DNA of 64,000 nucleotides from Heterohyrax brucei (GCA_028571685.1 CM053142.1:130130796-130194795); one strand, 5' to 3'; shown: positions 11,123 to 21,925, counted from the stretch's first letter. Made by a program: numbers and translations. The notes: generated from the sequence alone by a model not told the origin.

Positions 11123-11749
11123 AGTGCTCATTATGATTTCTAATTTCCTTCCAAGTGTGCAAAAGGCTGATTAAATTCAGAACTACTGACACCCAAACTC
11201 CTAAAACAGAAATTCATTAAAGGGATCAGCAGCCAGAGGAACACACACAACGTCACCCTCTGGTCCTCCTTTCTTGGATTCTAGAAGTGGGATAATTTTC
11301 ATGGAAGGAGCTCCGTATACTTGTAGTTTCCTAATAGACTCAAGCTCTACTCTCTCGGTAGCTACTTGCTGGAGAAAATTACAATATCAGATTGATTTTT
11401 TTAACTTTAAATTTTGGATAACAAATTTCAAATGGACACTTGATGATGACCAGTAATCCTACTGAGCTTCCATAGTAAGCACACCAGCCACTGTAAGGAA
11501 GCTGTTCTTAAAGGAGATCAACCAATGGCCTTAAGGTGTTAAATTGAAAAGTCAAAGCTTCCGTCCTCTTACTTGACCTGTCAACTGCAGTTGGTCATCT
11601 CTTCTTTTTGCAACTTTTGTTTTGCTTGGCAGTCTGAACATCACACTTGTCTAGTTTTCCACCTATCTTGCTGGCGTCTCCTGTTAGACTGTTCTACTGA
11701 TATTCATCATTGACCCAACAGTAGACATTAGACTAGAGGTCAGCATGTG
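11123..11749. other. Unassigned, no gene seen
   Basis: No recognisable feature. The small frame at 11274-11456 has no motif. Confidence 0.5.
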
Positions 11750-12112
11750 AACTTCTCCCTTTTCTTTCTGACTCACTCCTTGAGATGGTCTCATCCAGTC
11801 TCGTAGCTTTGGATACCATGTCTATGCTCTGCCTACTTCCAGTTTCATATCTTACCCTGGTCCTCGTCCATGAACTGCAAGTTCACTTATGTATCCAAAG
11901 GTCTATTCGACATTTCCACTGAGATACTTAATAAACATCTCACATTTAATAAGTCATATTTATTTTTGAAGTTTAAATATTAAGAACTTTTTCAGTTTTT
12001 ATTCTGCCCTCAAACCTGCTGTTGTCGTAATCTTAGCAACTCCATTCTACCTGGGAAAGTAGGCTACAGCCAGGTTATGAAAGGTTTTCTGTGTCAGAAT
12101 AATTCCTGAACT
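11750..12112 (+). mobile_element. L2 LINE fragment, sense (left part)
   Basis: Contains L2-like stretches such as gacatttccactgagatact and ccctcaaacctgctgttgtc, in the order expected of the L2 3' half. It continues at 12316 after a SINE. Confidence 0.6.
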
Positions 12113-12315
12113 ATTGTTATTGTGTGTTTATGAGTAAATTCTGACACACAGTAACCTTGATGGAGTGGAACTTCACCACAGGGTTATCCAAGCTGTAAAT
12201 GCCATGGAATCAGGTTGCCAAGTCTTTTCTTCCATGGAACTACTGGGTGAATTCAAACTGCCGACCCTTTAGTTAGCAGCTGAGTGCTTAACCACTGTGC
12301 GACAAGGGTCTCCTG
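12113..12315 (-). mobile_element. AfroSINE, long variant, inserted in L2
   Basis: Antisense long-variant SINE (tatgagtaaattctgacaca ... agtgcttaaccactgtgcg). It separates the two halves of an L2 element, so it is younger than the L2. Confidence 0.8.
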
Positions 12316-12585
12316 GACTAGTGTTGGTAACGTCTCCTTTTTGTCACATCAGACAAAAATCCTTGTCTTCTCCTTACCTCTTGCACTCCACATCCAATCT
12401 ATCAGCAGCTGCTATGGACTCTATCTTCTTAATACTTCCAGAGCCTAACCACTTCCCACCACCTTCACTATTAATATCCTGGCTGTGCCAGCATCATGAA
12501 TTACCTACATTTGTCGCCATAGCTTCGTAACTGCTCTCTTTACATCTGTTCTCGTCTCCTTATAATCTACAAGTGATCTTGATTT
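12316..12585 (+). mobile_element. L2 LINE fragment, sense (right part)
   Basis: Continues the L2 at 11750 with cactccacatccaatctatc, then ccacttcccaccaccttcac, then taactgctctctttacatc. These match the well-known L2 3' half in order and spacing. Confidence 0.65.
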
Positions 12586-12599
12586 ACAGCATATTCAAG

Positions 12600-13680
12600 T
12601 TACAATGAACCACACTTATGATGGGCCTCCTTACAGAAGTAAAGCCTGGCTGATGACTGTGCTATTCAAAGACCAGTTTTTAAATTGTTGCATCTCCAAA
12701 GTACATGGCAACTGCTTTGAAAAGAGCATTCCTTTAAAGATTACTCTGCTAGCTGATAATGGCCCCAGAGCAAAGCCAAACCCAATGCTGTTCAGCTTAT
12801 TGCAACTTACAGTAACTCTATAGGATAGAGTAGACTTGTACCATATAATTTCCAAGGAGCACCTGGTGGATTTGAACCATGGGCCTTTTTGGTTAGCAGC
12901 CCTAGCATTTAAGTACTGTACCCACCAGGGACTCTGATAATGTCCCCAGAAAATACAAATCAAGATGTGAAAGTGGTATGTACTTGCTTCCCAACATGAC
13001 AGCTGTGATTCAGCCTCTGGATTAAGGTGCAATTGCCACATTCAGGATACGCTACCTCCATCTACATCTGCTTGGGCTCTAGCTGCATCCGATGGAGGCA
13101 TAGTAACATTAAGTGATTACTGGAAGAATTACGGTATTCTTCAGTGTATAGAGTACATTTTCTGGGAAGAAGTTATAGGAGAATGTATGCAGAGGATTTG
13201 AAAAAATTTGCTGAGGTATGTGAACACATTCCAAGCATTTCATCAGGATAATGTGATGAAAGAGCTCAGTGGAAAAAATCATCCATATGGCAAGAACACT
13301 AAATTTAGAACTTGATATTGCTGAATGAAGAATAGCTCATAGATGATGAAGAAGGGGAAGTGACAGATTAGTACTTAGAGAGTGTTACAGAGGAAAGAAA
13401 TGCTGAAAAAGACAGAAATAATGAGGAAGAGGAAAGAGAAATTGTCAAAAAGTCTACAGTGAAGGTTTTTCTAAACTAAATCAGGAACTTCAGTTGCTTG
13501 AAACTGTGGACCTCCACAGTGATCCTTTTGTTAAAGTCGATAGGCAGATTCAGGGAGCAGTGAGATGTCACTTCCAAATACATGAGGAAAAAAAGAAAAG
13601 GACCATACAGACAACTCACACTAATTGTCAGACTAGAAACCCTGTACTCATGCCCATGCATAATCTAGATGATCCAAAAC
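12600..13680 (+). pseudogene. Tigger (pogo-type) transposase relic, split by a SINE
   Basis: Translated in shifting frames, three blocks match the DDE transposase of Tigger/pogo elements. The first is KAWLM...LFKDQF...LADN (12650-12765), corresponding to the family's KAWMT..LF..WF and LLDNAPGH with the second catalytic Asp. The second is LPNMTAVIQPLD (12984-13022), corresponding to LPPNTTSLIQPMDQG. The third is a C-terminal block ending HEEKKKRTIQTT (13582-13617), corresponding to YEEKKKxTIQTTLD. Frameshifts, stops and a SINE at 12771-12933 make it dead. Terminal inverted repeats were not found. The frame at 13494-13904 is its C-terminal remnant and should not be called a gene. Confidence 0.75.
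12771..12933 (-). mobile_element. AfroSINE with target duplication inside Tigger
   Basis: Antisense SINE bounded by ctgataatggccccaga (12754-12770) and ctgataatgtccccaga (12934-12950), a 17-bp target duplication with one mismatch. The duplicated bases encode the transposase DN region, so the insertion broke the catalytic block directly. Confidence 0.92.
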
Positions 13681-13969
13681 TTTCCACAAGTAGAATTATC
13701 CACGTGACAAAATGCCAGTGTTGGCTAACTTTCCATCATCAGAGTATATTTTTTATGACTTGTGCATTTTTTAACCTATGTAGGTACATACTGAAATATA
13801 TCTGCAAGTTTGTATGTAATTTCCAATCCCCAAAGACAAATGATGATTGGATTTATAATTATGCTAATAATGAAATAATGAAAACTAACTACCTAAACAA
13901 ATAAAAGAAGTACCAAACTGATTTATGATGCCTGAACAGAATCCCGAGGTAAGTAAGAGACTGTCTGTA

Positions 13970-14527
13970 TTAGCAACACAGCAGCCACAGTGACCCTTTT
14001 AAAATATGTGTCCAGACCGTGTAAATACTCTGCTCAAAGCCCTCCAACATCTTTCTGTTATGCCCAGAATAAAAGTCCAAGTTCAGGCCTCTGTGTCTCT
14101 GAGACCCCTTCTTTCTCTGATCTTTCCTGCTGCTCCCTTCCTTGCTTCCTGTATCTCAGCCGTTCTGGTCTCTTTGCTCTTCTTCCACATGCCAAGCACT
14201 TAATTGCCTCGAGGCCTTTTCAATTCTCTTTCCCTCTGATTGGGAAGCTTTTTCCCCAGGTATCTGCAAAGCTTCTCTCTCACTTCAGGATATTACTGCA
14301 ATGTCACCTTTCTGTATAGGTGTCCACTGACCAGTCTGCCTAAAACTGTGTCTCCTACAATGCTTCCTTTTTCCCTTCCCCACTTGATTTTTCTCCTTAG
14401 CAATGAACACTAGTTTGCACATTATGTCTTTTATTTATTTGTCTTATGATCTGCTTCTCCCACTGGCCATAAGTTTCAAGAGAGCACAGATTTTTGTCTG
14501 TTACATTTCCAGTGCCTAGAGTAGTCG
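13970..14527 (+). mobile_element. L2 LINE 3' end, sense
   Basis: Ordered L2 landmarks: ctgctcaaagccctccaaca, ctcttcttccacatgccaag, ctctgattgggaagcttttt, aatgtcacctttctgtatag and catttccagtgcctagagta. A short L2 tail (agctacttgcttgatgaatc) resumes at 14880-14905 after nested SINEs. The 14-kb open frames are L2 shadows. Confidence 0.75.
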
Positions 14528-14877
14528 CTGCTCTGCGCTGTTGAGTCAATTCAGACTCCAAGTGATTCTATAATACACAGAACAACTGTCCCATCAGATT
14601 TCCAGAGTTGTAATCCTTGTGGGAGAAGATGGACAAGTCTTTTCTCCCTTGTGGAAATCCTGGTGGCAGCTAACCAGAAAGCTGGGACTTCAAATCTACC
14701 AGGTGTTCCTTGGAAACTCTATGGGACAGTTCTACTCTTTTTATAGGATCTCTATGAGTTGAAATCGACTTGACAGCAATGGGGCTTGGGATTTCTCCCT
14801 TGTAGTCCATTATGGGTTCAAGCTGCAAACTTTTCTTTAGCAACTGAGTGCTTTAATCATTGTGCCACCAGGGCACC
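14528..14877 (-). mobile_element. AfroSINE, antisense, interrupted by a second SINE
   Basis: The two halves (14528-14651 and 14803-14877) make one antisense SINE, from gctgttgagtcaattcagac to tcattgtgccaccagggcac. It lies in the tail of an L2 and is itself split by a sense SINE. Confidence 0.8.
14652..14791 (+). mobile_element. AfroSINE nested in a SINE
   Basis: Sense SINE (tggaaatcctggtggcagct ... gaaatcgacttgacagcaat) flanked by tttctcccttg at 14641-14651 and 14792-14802, a perfect target duplication. Confidence 0.9.
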
Positions 14878-14959
14878 AAATAGCTACTTGCTTGATGAAT
14901 CAATTAACTGTGATAAATACTGCTACCAGGTTCAGTAAGATAAGGGCAGTGATGGTGCT

Positions 14960-15160
14960 ACTAGGAGGCCCGGAGATGGGTTTTGACCCATACAAACCTC
15001 GTATGATAGTCTAGAACTGCCCCGTAGCATTTTCTAGGCTGTAATGTTTACTGGAGCACATTTCCAGGTCTTTCTCTGCTGGAGCCACTAGGTGGGTTTG
15101 CACCTCCAGCCTTTCTGTTAGCAGCTAAGCGCTTAACCATTGCACCATCACGGTCCCTTA
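14960..15160 (-). mobile_element. AfroSINE, long variant, diverged
   Basis: Antisense long variant including the middle segment (gaactgccccgtagcatttt, ggtctttctctgctggagcc) and head (gcgcttaaccattgcaccat). Confidence 0.75.
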
Positions 15161-15324
15161 ACATAAGGACAGAAAAGATCTAAAACTTTTTAGCTGCCAA
15201 GCTGCAGGTATTGAAATAGACAGTGAGTTGAATTTAATCAGAGTTTTGGTTCAGCCCAGCAACCACTCCATTTTTCTAGCTCTCCATGTATTGGTGGTAA
15301 GCTCTTAAAACAAACAAACAAAAT

Positions 15325-15495
15325 GACAGCTTTGCGTCTCAGTTCCTCCAGTTATAAATAGGGAATACTAAACTACCTACTCTCTAACATTAGGATTCGA
15401 GGGTTAATATTTGTGAAGTACTTAGAACAATGGGCAATACTCAAGAAATACATTCAACCATTAACTGTTGTATTAACTATTACTGTTATTAATGC
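15325..15495 (+). mobile_element. MIR, sense
   Basis: Decayed MIR: gcgtctcagttcctccagtt, then taaatagggaatactaaact, then agtacttagaacaatgggca. No genes nearby. Confidence 0.55.
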
Positions 15496-15697
15496 ACTCT
15501 TCCTTCTGTTTCCGTAAAGCCACACATTTCTGGTGTCTTCTGACCTCAGTGGATGTTCGTTCCTTCTTCCTATTACCAGACTCCTGACCTTGAGAGTATT
15601 GCCCAGTGCTCAGGGCATCTTGCCTGTAATACGCACTCTCTCTAGCTGATCTTATCCGGCCCCCAGCCTTTAATAGTATTTATGCTCATAACCAAGT

Positions 15698-15912
15698 CCT
15701 TGGGTTGTCCAAAGAGTTAATGGCTTGGCTGCTAAACTAAAAATTGGAAGTTCAAGTCTCTACCCAGAAGTACTTTGGAAGAAAGGCTGGCAGACGACTT
15801 GTGAGGCAGTGGTCATTGAAAACACCGTGAAACACGGTTCTATTCCGACATACATGGCTTGTCATGAGTCAGAATCTACTGGATGGCAACTGATTCTTCA
15901 TGTTGGTGATGT
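15698..15912 (+). mobile_element. AfroSINE, old long variant
   Basis: Diverged sense copy with tggcttggctgctaaactaa, then gaagttcaagtctctaccc, then tggcttgtcatgagtcagaa and tctactggatggcaact. The frame at 15725-15949 lies in it and is not a gene. Confidence 0.65.
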
Positions 15913-16009
15913 TCAAATTTGTATCCCTAGACCAGATCTCTTTCTCTAACTTTTGATTAATATTTCCTACTGTTTTCTTGCTCTGATGATTGAGACATCT
16001 CACAAGCAT

Positions 16010-16620
16010 GCCTTCAAATCAACATGTGGTGGTTTTGAAAGATACCCACCAATTCTTTGATGTTCTTCCTTTCCCTCCCCTGGAGTGTGGGCTGGATTTA
16101 GTGATTCTTTTCTAACTAATAGAGTATGATAGAAGTGAAGAGTTTGTGATTCCTGAGCTTGGGTGAGAAAGAGAGTCACATAGCCTCCTCTTTTTCAGAT
16201 CATTCACTCTGGGGGAAACCAGCTGTCATGTCATAAAGATGCTCAGACAGCCCTTGCGGAGAGGCCCATGTGGTGAGAAGCTGAAGCCCCTAGCCTGTCA
16301 CCAGTGAGGAATTGAGGGCTCCTGTCACAGAAACGCTGGCTGTGTGGTGGTTAAGAACTACAGCTGTTCACCAAAAGGTCAGCAGTTTAAGTCCACGAGG
16401 GCTCCTTGGAAACCCTGTAGGGTAGACTCAGAATAGACTCAGTAGCAGTGTTTGGTTTGGTTTTGACCAACAGTCAGAAGTCCCAGTGGTACAGTGGTTA
16501 AAAACTCGGCAGCAGTCATGTGAGTGGAACTGAATCCTCCTGCCCTGTCGGGCTGTCAGATGACTATCTCCAGGTGACATCTGGAGGGCACCCTCAGGAG
16601 AGCCTCTAATCACTATCCCA
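16010..16620 (+). mobile_element. Old MaLR (MLT1-like) LTR remnant, interrupted
   Basis: Pieces such as agatgctcagacagcccttg, agaggcccatgtggtgagaa and, beyond a SINE, gtcatgtgagtggaactgaa then gtcagatgactatctccagg fit an old MLT1-type LTR. The assignment comes from recognised phrases only. A short SINE head (gtcccagtggtacagtggtt) lies at about 16488-16510. Confidence 0.45.
16330..16466 (+). mobile_element. AfroSINE inside LTR remnant
   Basis: Sense SINE from gctggctgtgtggtggttaa through tcagcagtttaagtccacga to an oligo-T-rich tail gtttggtttggttttgacc. Confidence 0.8.
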
Positions 16621-16639
16621 TTACTTTCACTATATTCTT

Positions 16640-16800
16640 TATGGCAATAATCACAATCTGCAGCATGTTGCTAATTCCTTTGTTTGCTCATTTTTTTTGT
16701 CTAGCTCCCCTCTTAGAATGTGAGTTCCATGAGAGCAGGTAATCTGTTTATTGTGCCTATTTTCCAAAGTTAGAGTCTAATAAAGTTCCTACTGCACAGA
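16640..16800 (+). mobile_element. L2 LINE 3' terminus, sense
   Basis: Contains the L2 3' terminal phrases cttagaatgtgagttccatg and agagcaggtaatctgtttat, then ataaagttcctactgcaca. Confidence 0.6.
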
Positions 16801-17685
16801 AGAAACTTCACTTATCTTTGTAAAGTCAAAGAATGATACAGAACTGAGAAGATAAGATGAAATTCTCTCTTCTTGGACCATGTCCTCATAGGATCCACAC
16901 AGCTGTTTGATGGTGCAGTGCAGCTAAGATCAGAGTTGAGTCCTGGTATGTGGTCTGCCCTCCTTGAACAGCTTACTACTGTCTTTGCTCTCTGACATAC
17001 TTTGTACAGTATTTCAAGGAATTCCACGGAAATCTAAGTCTGAAGTGTGTGCATTTCCTAAAACGAATAACACATCTCTATTCATTTATAGGACAAGCCC
17101 CAGCAGGAGAATTGGCAGAACTCAGAGGAATACAGAAAGGAACAGGTTTCAGCTTGGACAAAAATTGACTCTTTTTGCCTGACAGTTTTTTTTTTTTTTG
17201 AGTAGTCTCTGAACTCGTGCCTAGGAAAGTGGGCTTCAAATATATGGTGTCTAAAGCTCTTTTGTCCTTGTCCCCCATGCCCCTATATGTAGACGTCCTG
17301 GAGAGAGGCATAGGTAGGGAATGCCGAACATATCGTAGATTGCCAAAATGCGCTTGTTTGATTTTCCAATGGCACTGAATAGGCAACTTGACACAAGCTG
17401 CCAGGACTTAATCAAGTGGAAATACAGAGACTGCTCTTTGGTAATTTCTTGGCTCAGACACAGGTCAATGAGATCAGCAGAAAGGGATCTTTTCTTCTTT
17501 TTCTAACGTATCAATCAGTTATCCTTCACTAAAGTACATTGACCTAATGCAGAATAAATAAAAATTGGTCTGGTCCCAGCTTTGTCATGCATGAAACTTT
17601 TGACAATAAAGAAAGATACATTTTATGGTTAATCAAGAAGAATGATAAAAATTCACGTTAATGAAAATCAAAAAAACAGAACTCT
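16801..17685. other. Unassigned, no gene seen
   Basis: Contains a T15-like run at about 17186-17200. The open frame 17078-17386 on the minus strand has no recognisable domain. Confidence 0.5.
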
Positions 17686-17890
17686 CATGAGGTGACTGGA
17701 TGGCACAAGAGGTATGCAATTGTCTACTAACCTAAAGGTTGGCAGTTCAAACCCAGTGGTTCCATGGAAGAAAAGGCATGGCTATATGCTTCTTTAAAGA
17801 TTACAACCAAGAAAACATTTTGGAACAGCTGTACCCTGTAACCTGAGTACCGGGTTGGTGAACTGACTACTCAACAGCAGTTAAGAATAT
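17686..17890 (+). mobile_element. AfroSINE, long variant, diverged
   Basis: Sense copy: actggatggcacaagaggta, then ggttggcagttcaaacccag, then aagattacaaccaagaaaac, then a tail around gttggtgaactgactactc. Confidence 0.65.
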
Positions 17891-18429
17891 CCTCACCACC
17901 CATCTTACAAGAAAAGTTTTCTTTTGAAAAATTTCTTCCTAGCATTAGGTTTAACAAGTGTTAAAGCTTTAGAGGTAAAAGAAGAAAAACTTTTCGTTTC
18001 CTGTCTGTATTATACAAAAGAATGTCCTAGACCCTGTGATCTTCCCCAGGACACAACTCCACCCAACTCTCCAGGGAGAGACCCTTTGTCTTAGATCCCA
18101 GATCTTCCCTCCTGCGGTTTCCAGCTGACCTCGCCTGAGACAACTTCTTCCTCTCCTTCTGGCCTTCCGTGTTAGCTTGCTTCCTTCCTCTCTCTCCCCT
18201 GGTCCTTCCCCCTAGTCAAGCCTCTCCTTGAATAAACATGTTCATCCTGAACTGTTATTGATTGTTTATACTCATTGTGTTATTTTTATGTATTCTGCAT
18301 TTTATTAGAGAATAAATCCCCTTTTTGGTTAAAGTCATAGAAATAAAGCTCAGCTTGTGAAATTTTGTGCATCAGTCCTCTCATGGGGCAAGCGCTTCTC
18401 TGGTTAAGGGAATCACCCCGAAAGTATGG
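17891..18429. other. Unassigned; possible LTR-like polyA area
   Basis: A pyrimidine-rich stretch at 18095-18220 is followed by AATAAA at about 18231. This could be an LTR 3' part, but I cannot assign a family and see no paired copy in the window. Confidence 0.3.
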
Positions 18430-18650
18430 CATGGAGGAAGTCTGTTGGCTTGGGAGAAAGCAGGCTTGGGTTGATTATGACTTCTGCCACTTATCATCTA
18501 AAGGGTCTTATGTAGAGTACCAAAATTCACTGAAATGCAACATCTTCATCTGCTGAGTGAAAATTATAATGTCTATTTCACAGTGTTGCTGAGAAACTTA
18601 GACCCAATGTTATACACTTTCCAGCACAGATCCTGATTTTTAGAAGATAA
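18430..18650 (+). mobile_element. MIR, sense
   Basis: Decayed MIR order: gaagtctgttggcttgggag, then gacttctgccacttatcatc, then acatcttcatctgctgagtg, then tttcacagtgttgctgagaa. Confidence 0.55.
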
Positions 18651-19454
18651 CCATCTCTTTCCATGCTTTTCCTTATTCATTGAATAAGGCAGACATGAAA
18701 TCATGGCATTTCTTTGGACTTTGGCTAAGGTTTCCCTGGTTAGCACTCACTAGTAGGGAGTTGGGGTTGAAATTAGATTGACTTGTATAGTGGTAGTAGA
18801 CTTGTGGATCGGGGAACTGCTGGAGCCATGGTTACTAAAGGACTTAGTTAGAGAGGCAAAGGTGATCCTGACATGCTCACAGAAAAATTTGTACATGATT
18901 CAAGCACCGTCAGGATTCTCATTTATGATTGCTCCTCACTGCTTCTTTTCTGTTGGCTGGCTTCATTCACCCTTCACAGACCATTTCCTCACTACAGCAC
19001 CCAAGCTTCATATCCTTTAGCTCTTACCGTTAGGGGTAGGCTAGTTCCAAAAATACTTCAGAGACAGACTAATTGAATTCGGTACCCACCTGCGAGTCAA
19101 TCAAGAGTGAGTCAGAATCACATTTCTGGAATGGATGAAGTAGGGGAGGAGCACTTCTTGGAAAAAGAGGATGGGAGGTTGGTTGGCAAAAGAGTTGATG
19201 TTCACTCTACACATTCAACTTCCAGGACAACCTATCATTCTCAGAGGGCATGAAAAGGTATTTAAAAGGTGGTTAAAATGACACAACCTCCTTTAATTCC
19301 TCATGGGGCTTCCACTGTTGCACATATAATAGGCACTCAGTAAATGATGAGTGAGTGATTGGATGTTACAAAGTGTTCCCTCCCAACATATTCTATAAAG
19401 TGATATTTAGCATATTTTTGCATTTCTATGTAATATTCTTTATAACTCATTTTT
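18651..19454. other. Unassigned, no gene seen
   Basis: No recognised element apart from a possible L2/MIR-like tail at 19320-19345 (ataataggcactcagtaaat). Frames at 18778-19076 have no family motif. Confidence 0.45.
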
Positions 19455-20110
19455 TGTAGTTATTGAGAATACACACAATAGAACATATACCATTTCAAAA
19501 TTTCTATATGTACAGTTCATATTGATCACATTCTTTGAGTTGTGCAATCATTCTGACCCTCATTTCCTGAGCTCTTCCTCTCCTATTAATGTAATCACAT
19601 TGTTCTTTAGGGTTCCTATCTAATCTTTCAAGTTGCTGTTGTCACTTTAATGCCATATAAATAGATCTTAAAGAGCACAACGATCAAGACAAATAGTCTT
19701 TACAGTTAAGCTAAACTACTTTTTGGTTTTAAGAAGATTTCAGGGGTTATTTTTGGTTTAAGGTTTAAAGATGATCACAGGGTCATCGTTTTGGGGTTTT
19801 TTTCCAGCCTCCAGGGATGCAGAAAGTCTGGATTCATGAGGATTTGGAATTCTGTTTTGCATTTTCACCCTTTTGATCAGCATTCTTCAATAACACCTTT
19901 GATCAAAATGTTCATTGATGGTAGCTGGGTGTCGTCCAGTTCTTCAAAAGGAAGCATAAAGGACTGAACCAAACACTGACTGGAAGAAGAAATTGAATGA
20001 ACACAGAGAATGGGAAGTGATAGGGAACAGAAGGAGGCAGTTAATAAGAGCAATCAGCTACACATTGTGTTTCTTCTACTCCTGACTCTTTTCCTTCTGT
20101 TGAATTTTGT
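19455..20110 (-). mobile_element. L1 3' UTR, antisense, carrying a foreign 90-bp patch
   Basis: Antisense L1 3' UTR: accatttcaaaatttctata and agttgtgcaatcattctgac at the 3'-terminal side, then gatggtagctgggtgtcgtc and, past 20033, ggaggcagttaataagagca. It is collinear with the antisense copy at 56040-56870. Between 19944 and 20033 it holds sequence of a different origin, described separately. Confidence 0.65.
19944..20033 (+). repeat. 90-bp patch matching the L1 5' UTR at 43074-43163
   Basis: This segment equals 43074-43163 at 89 of 90 positions (g at 19954, a at 43084), in the same orientation. At 43 kb it belongs to a sense L1 5' UTR. Here it interrupts an antisense L1 3' UTR. In the comparable place of the copy at 56563-56590 the sequence simply reads cagttcttgtctcatggtaa then aggagtcag, so the patch replaces roughly a dozen bases rather than being an ordinary insertion. 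No target duplication is visible. Confidence 0.85.
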
Positions 20111-20804
20111 GTAATATTATAGAGCATATTAGATCAATAAAAATCCTAGGGCCAATGGAAATTTAAAGATTATTTAGTCCATCTCCCTTCCAATTAGATG
20201 GCAGACTCTGTGAGTACAACACTTTTAGCTGCCTTTTTTAGTGAATTCTCAGAAGCAGTAGATAATAAGTATTTGGTTTTATGTTTTCTTTGCTTGCTTC
20301 CCTTCAACCACGGTTGCACAATAAGACCATCTTTCTACTACACTTGAGCACTGCTGATGTTGGTAAACTCCTCATACTCCATAAAACAGTCCTCCAGTTC
20401 CAGGCAGTTTAGTATTAGAACATCCTTTCTTACAGGGAGCTGAAATTTCACTCTGTAGTTTATATCCATCTGTCTGGTTCTCTGCTTCTGAGGTCACTCC
20501 TCTTCCACAATACAGTCTTCAACAGATAAGGGGTGGCCATTCATTTAGTCTTCCTTACCCAGGTTGTTGTGTGCCACTGAGTCAGTCCCAACTCATAGTG
20601 ATCCCATGTATAAAAATAGCATGGAAACGGCAACAGACCTCCTTATCTAACTTTACAATGCCTGGGGAAAGAAGAATCAAGGCCAGTATCAACAACCAAT
20701 AGCTAATTCCTGTGAGGTAGATGTCAGACATACCTCCTCTCTCCGATCTTTTTTACCAGTTCTCATGCCAGCCATCCTGCCCACAGATTCTACTTCTGCG
20801 TTAG
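20111..20804. other. Unassigned with one SINE fragment
   Basis: A short antisense AfroSINE 3' fragment lies at about 20564-20610 (tgagtcagtcccaactcata). The rest shows nothing that I recognise. Confidence 0.4.
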
Positions 20805-21720
20805 GTTTGATACTTTCTCACAATGGCAACACAGGACTTGAAGACACACTTGTGGTTCTGAGATTTATTAGGGAAATAACAGATTACAAGTCAAGATACA
20901 TTTCTTCACTCAAGACAGCTGCTTCTTAGCCATGTCCACATTCAGGCTTCTCTCTGGTCCCAGACCCCTTGGTCTAGCCTCTGGCCTGTCCACGTAAGTA
21001 TCTCAAAGTTCTTTAGCTCTGTTGGCGAGTGTCTGGAGCCACCCTACTCTGTTAGCAAGGTTCCTGCCCAAAGGCGCTCAGCACTCATTTTCATTTAGTG
21101 GATCCGCTAGCCTGGCTCTAACAAGTACCTCAAGGTACCCTATTCTCCCAGGGGTTCCTGTGCCTTTGAAGCTCTGAGTACAAGGGAAGATTGACAACAA
21201 AGACCTTCCTCCAGAGCCAGCACAGAAAGCCTTCCCTTGGAGCTGACGCCCTGAATTGTAGACTACTGGACTGTGTGACAAAGTACATTTCTCTTTATTA
21301 AAGCCTCTCCACCTCTCGCTGCTCTCCTGATCCTGCTGCCTCTGTTGCCACTATTTTTCTGCCACTGCTCCTCAGCATCTTGCCATCTCTGGTGTTACAG
21401 CTCGTTCTCTCTGTGTCCTGGATCTAGGAGGGTTTGAGCACAGGGATCCAGGGTCCAAATGGCATAGTTTGTTCCTGTTTCTTCTTGGTGATAGTCAGGT
21501 CCCTCTTTTCATCTCTGGAAAGCTCATTTTAAACCTAGCAGAATGGAAAAACTGACCAATCCTCTTTTCAGGGTTCCGCATATCTTATTCGCATGATACT
21601 ATCTCCCACAAGAGTGTCACATATTGAATTTGCATTACAAGCAAACTGTCCAATCTCCCTGGTCAGCCATAAGTACCTTATTTGCATAGTCCCACCTAAT
21701 TTTTTGGTGAGAGTTACAAG
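20805..21720 (-). mobile_element. Retroviral-type LTR, antisense, mosaic
   Basis: A stretch with reversed polyadenylation signal (tgagatttattaggg, reversed AATAAA) and repeated clusters such as caaagttctttagctctgtt and ctgctgcctctgttgccact resembles an antisense endogenous retrovirus LTR. No internal viral genes are seen. It is interrupted at 21147-21310 by a sense MaLR 3' piece. Boundaries are approximate and the family is not assigned. Confidence 0.4.
21147..21310 (+). mobile_element. MaLR LTR 3' fragment, sense
   Basis: Only the 3' third of the LTR is present: cttcctccagagccagcaca, then gtagactactggactgtgtg, then ctctttattaaagcc. The 5' part and the last bases are missing, so it did not arrive here as a whole LTR. 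Confidence 0.7.
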
Positions 21721-21764
21721 ACCACAGTGAGAAAAGCAATGTAAAAGTGGCCCATTGCACTGCA

Positions 21765-21925
21765 TCATGTAAAAGAGCAGAACTGCCCCACGGAGTTTTC
21801 TTGGCCATGATACTTACAAAAGCATGTAGCCAGCTCTTCCTCTGGGAGAGCTGCTGGGTGGGTTTGAAGTACCAAAATTTGATTAGCAGCCAAGTGCTCA
21901 ACTGTTGTGCTGCCAGGATTCCTTT
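21765..21925 (-). mobile_element. AfroSINE, partial
   Basis: Antisense copy missing the tail: agcagaactgccccacggag, then tgggtgggtttgaagtacca, then ttgtgctgccaggattcc. Confidence 0.75.

Noticed and set aside
12631..13041. Minus-strand frame of 136 codons
   Set aside because: It is the shadow of the Tigger transposase relic and the SINE inserted in it.
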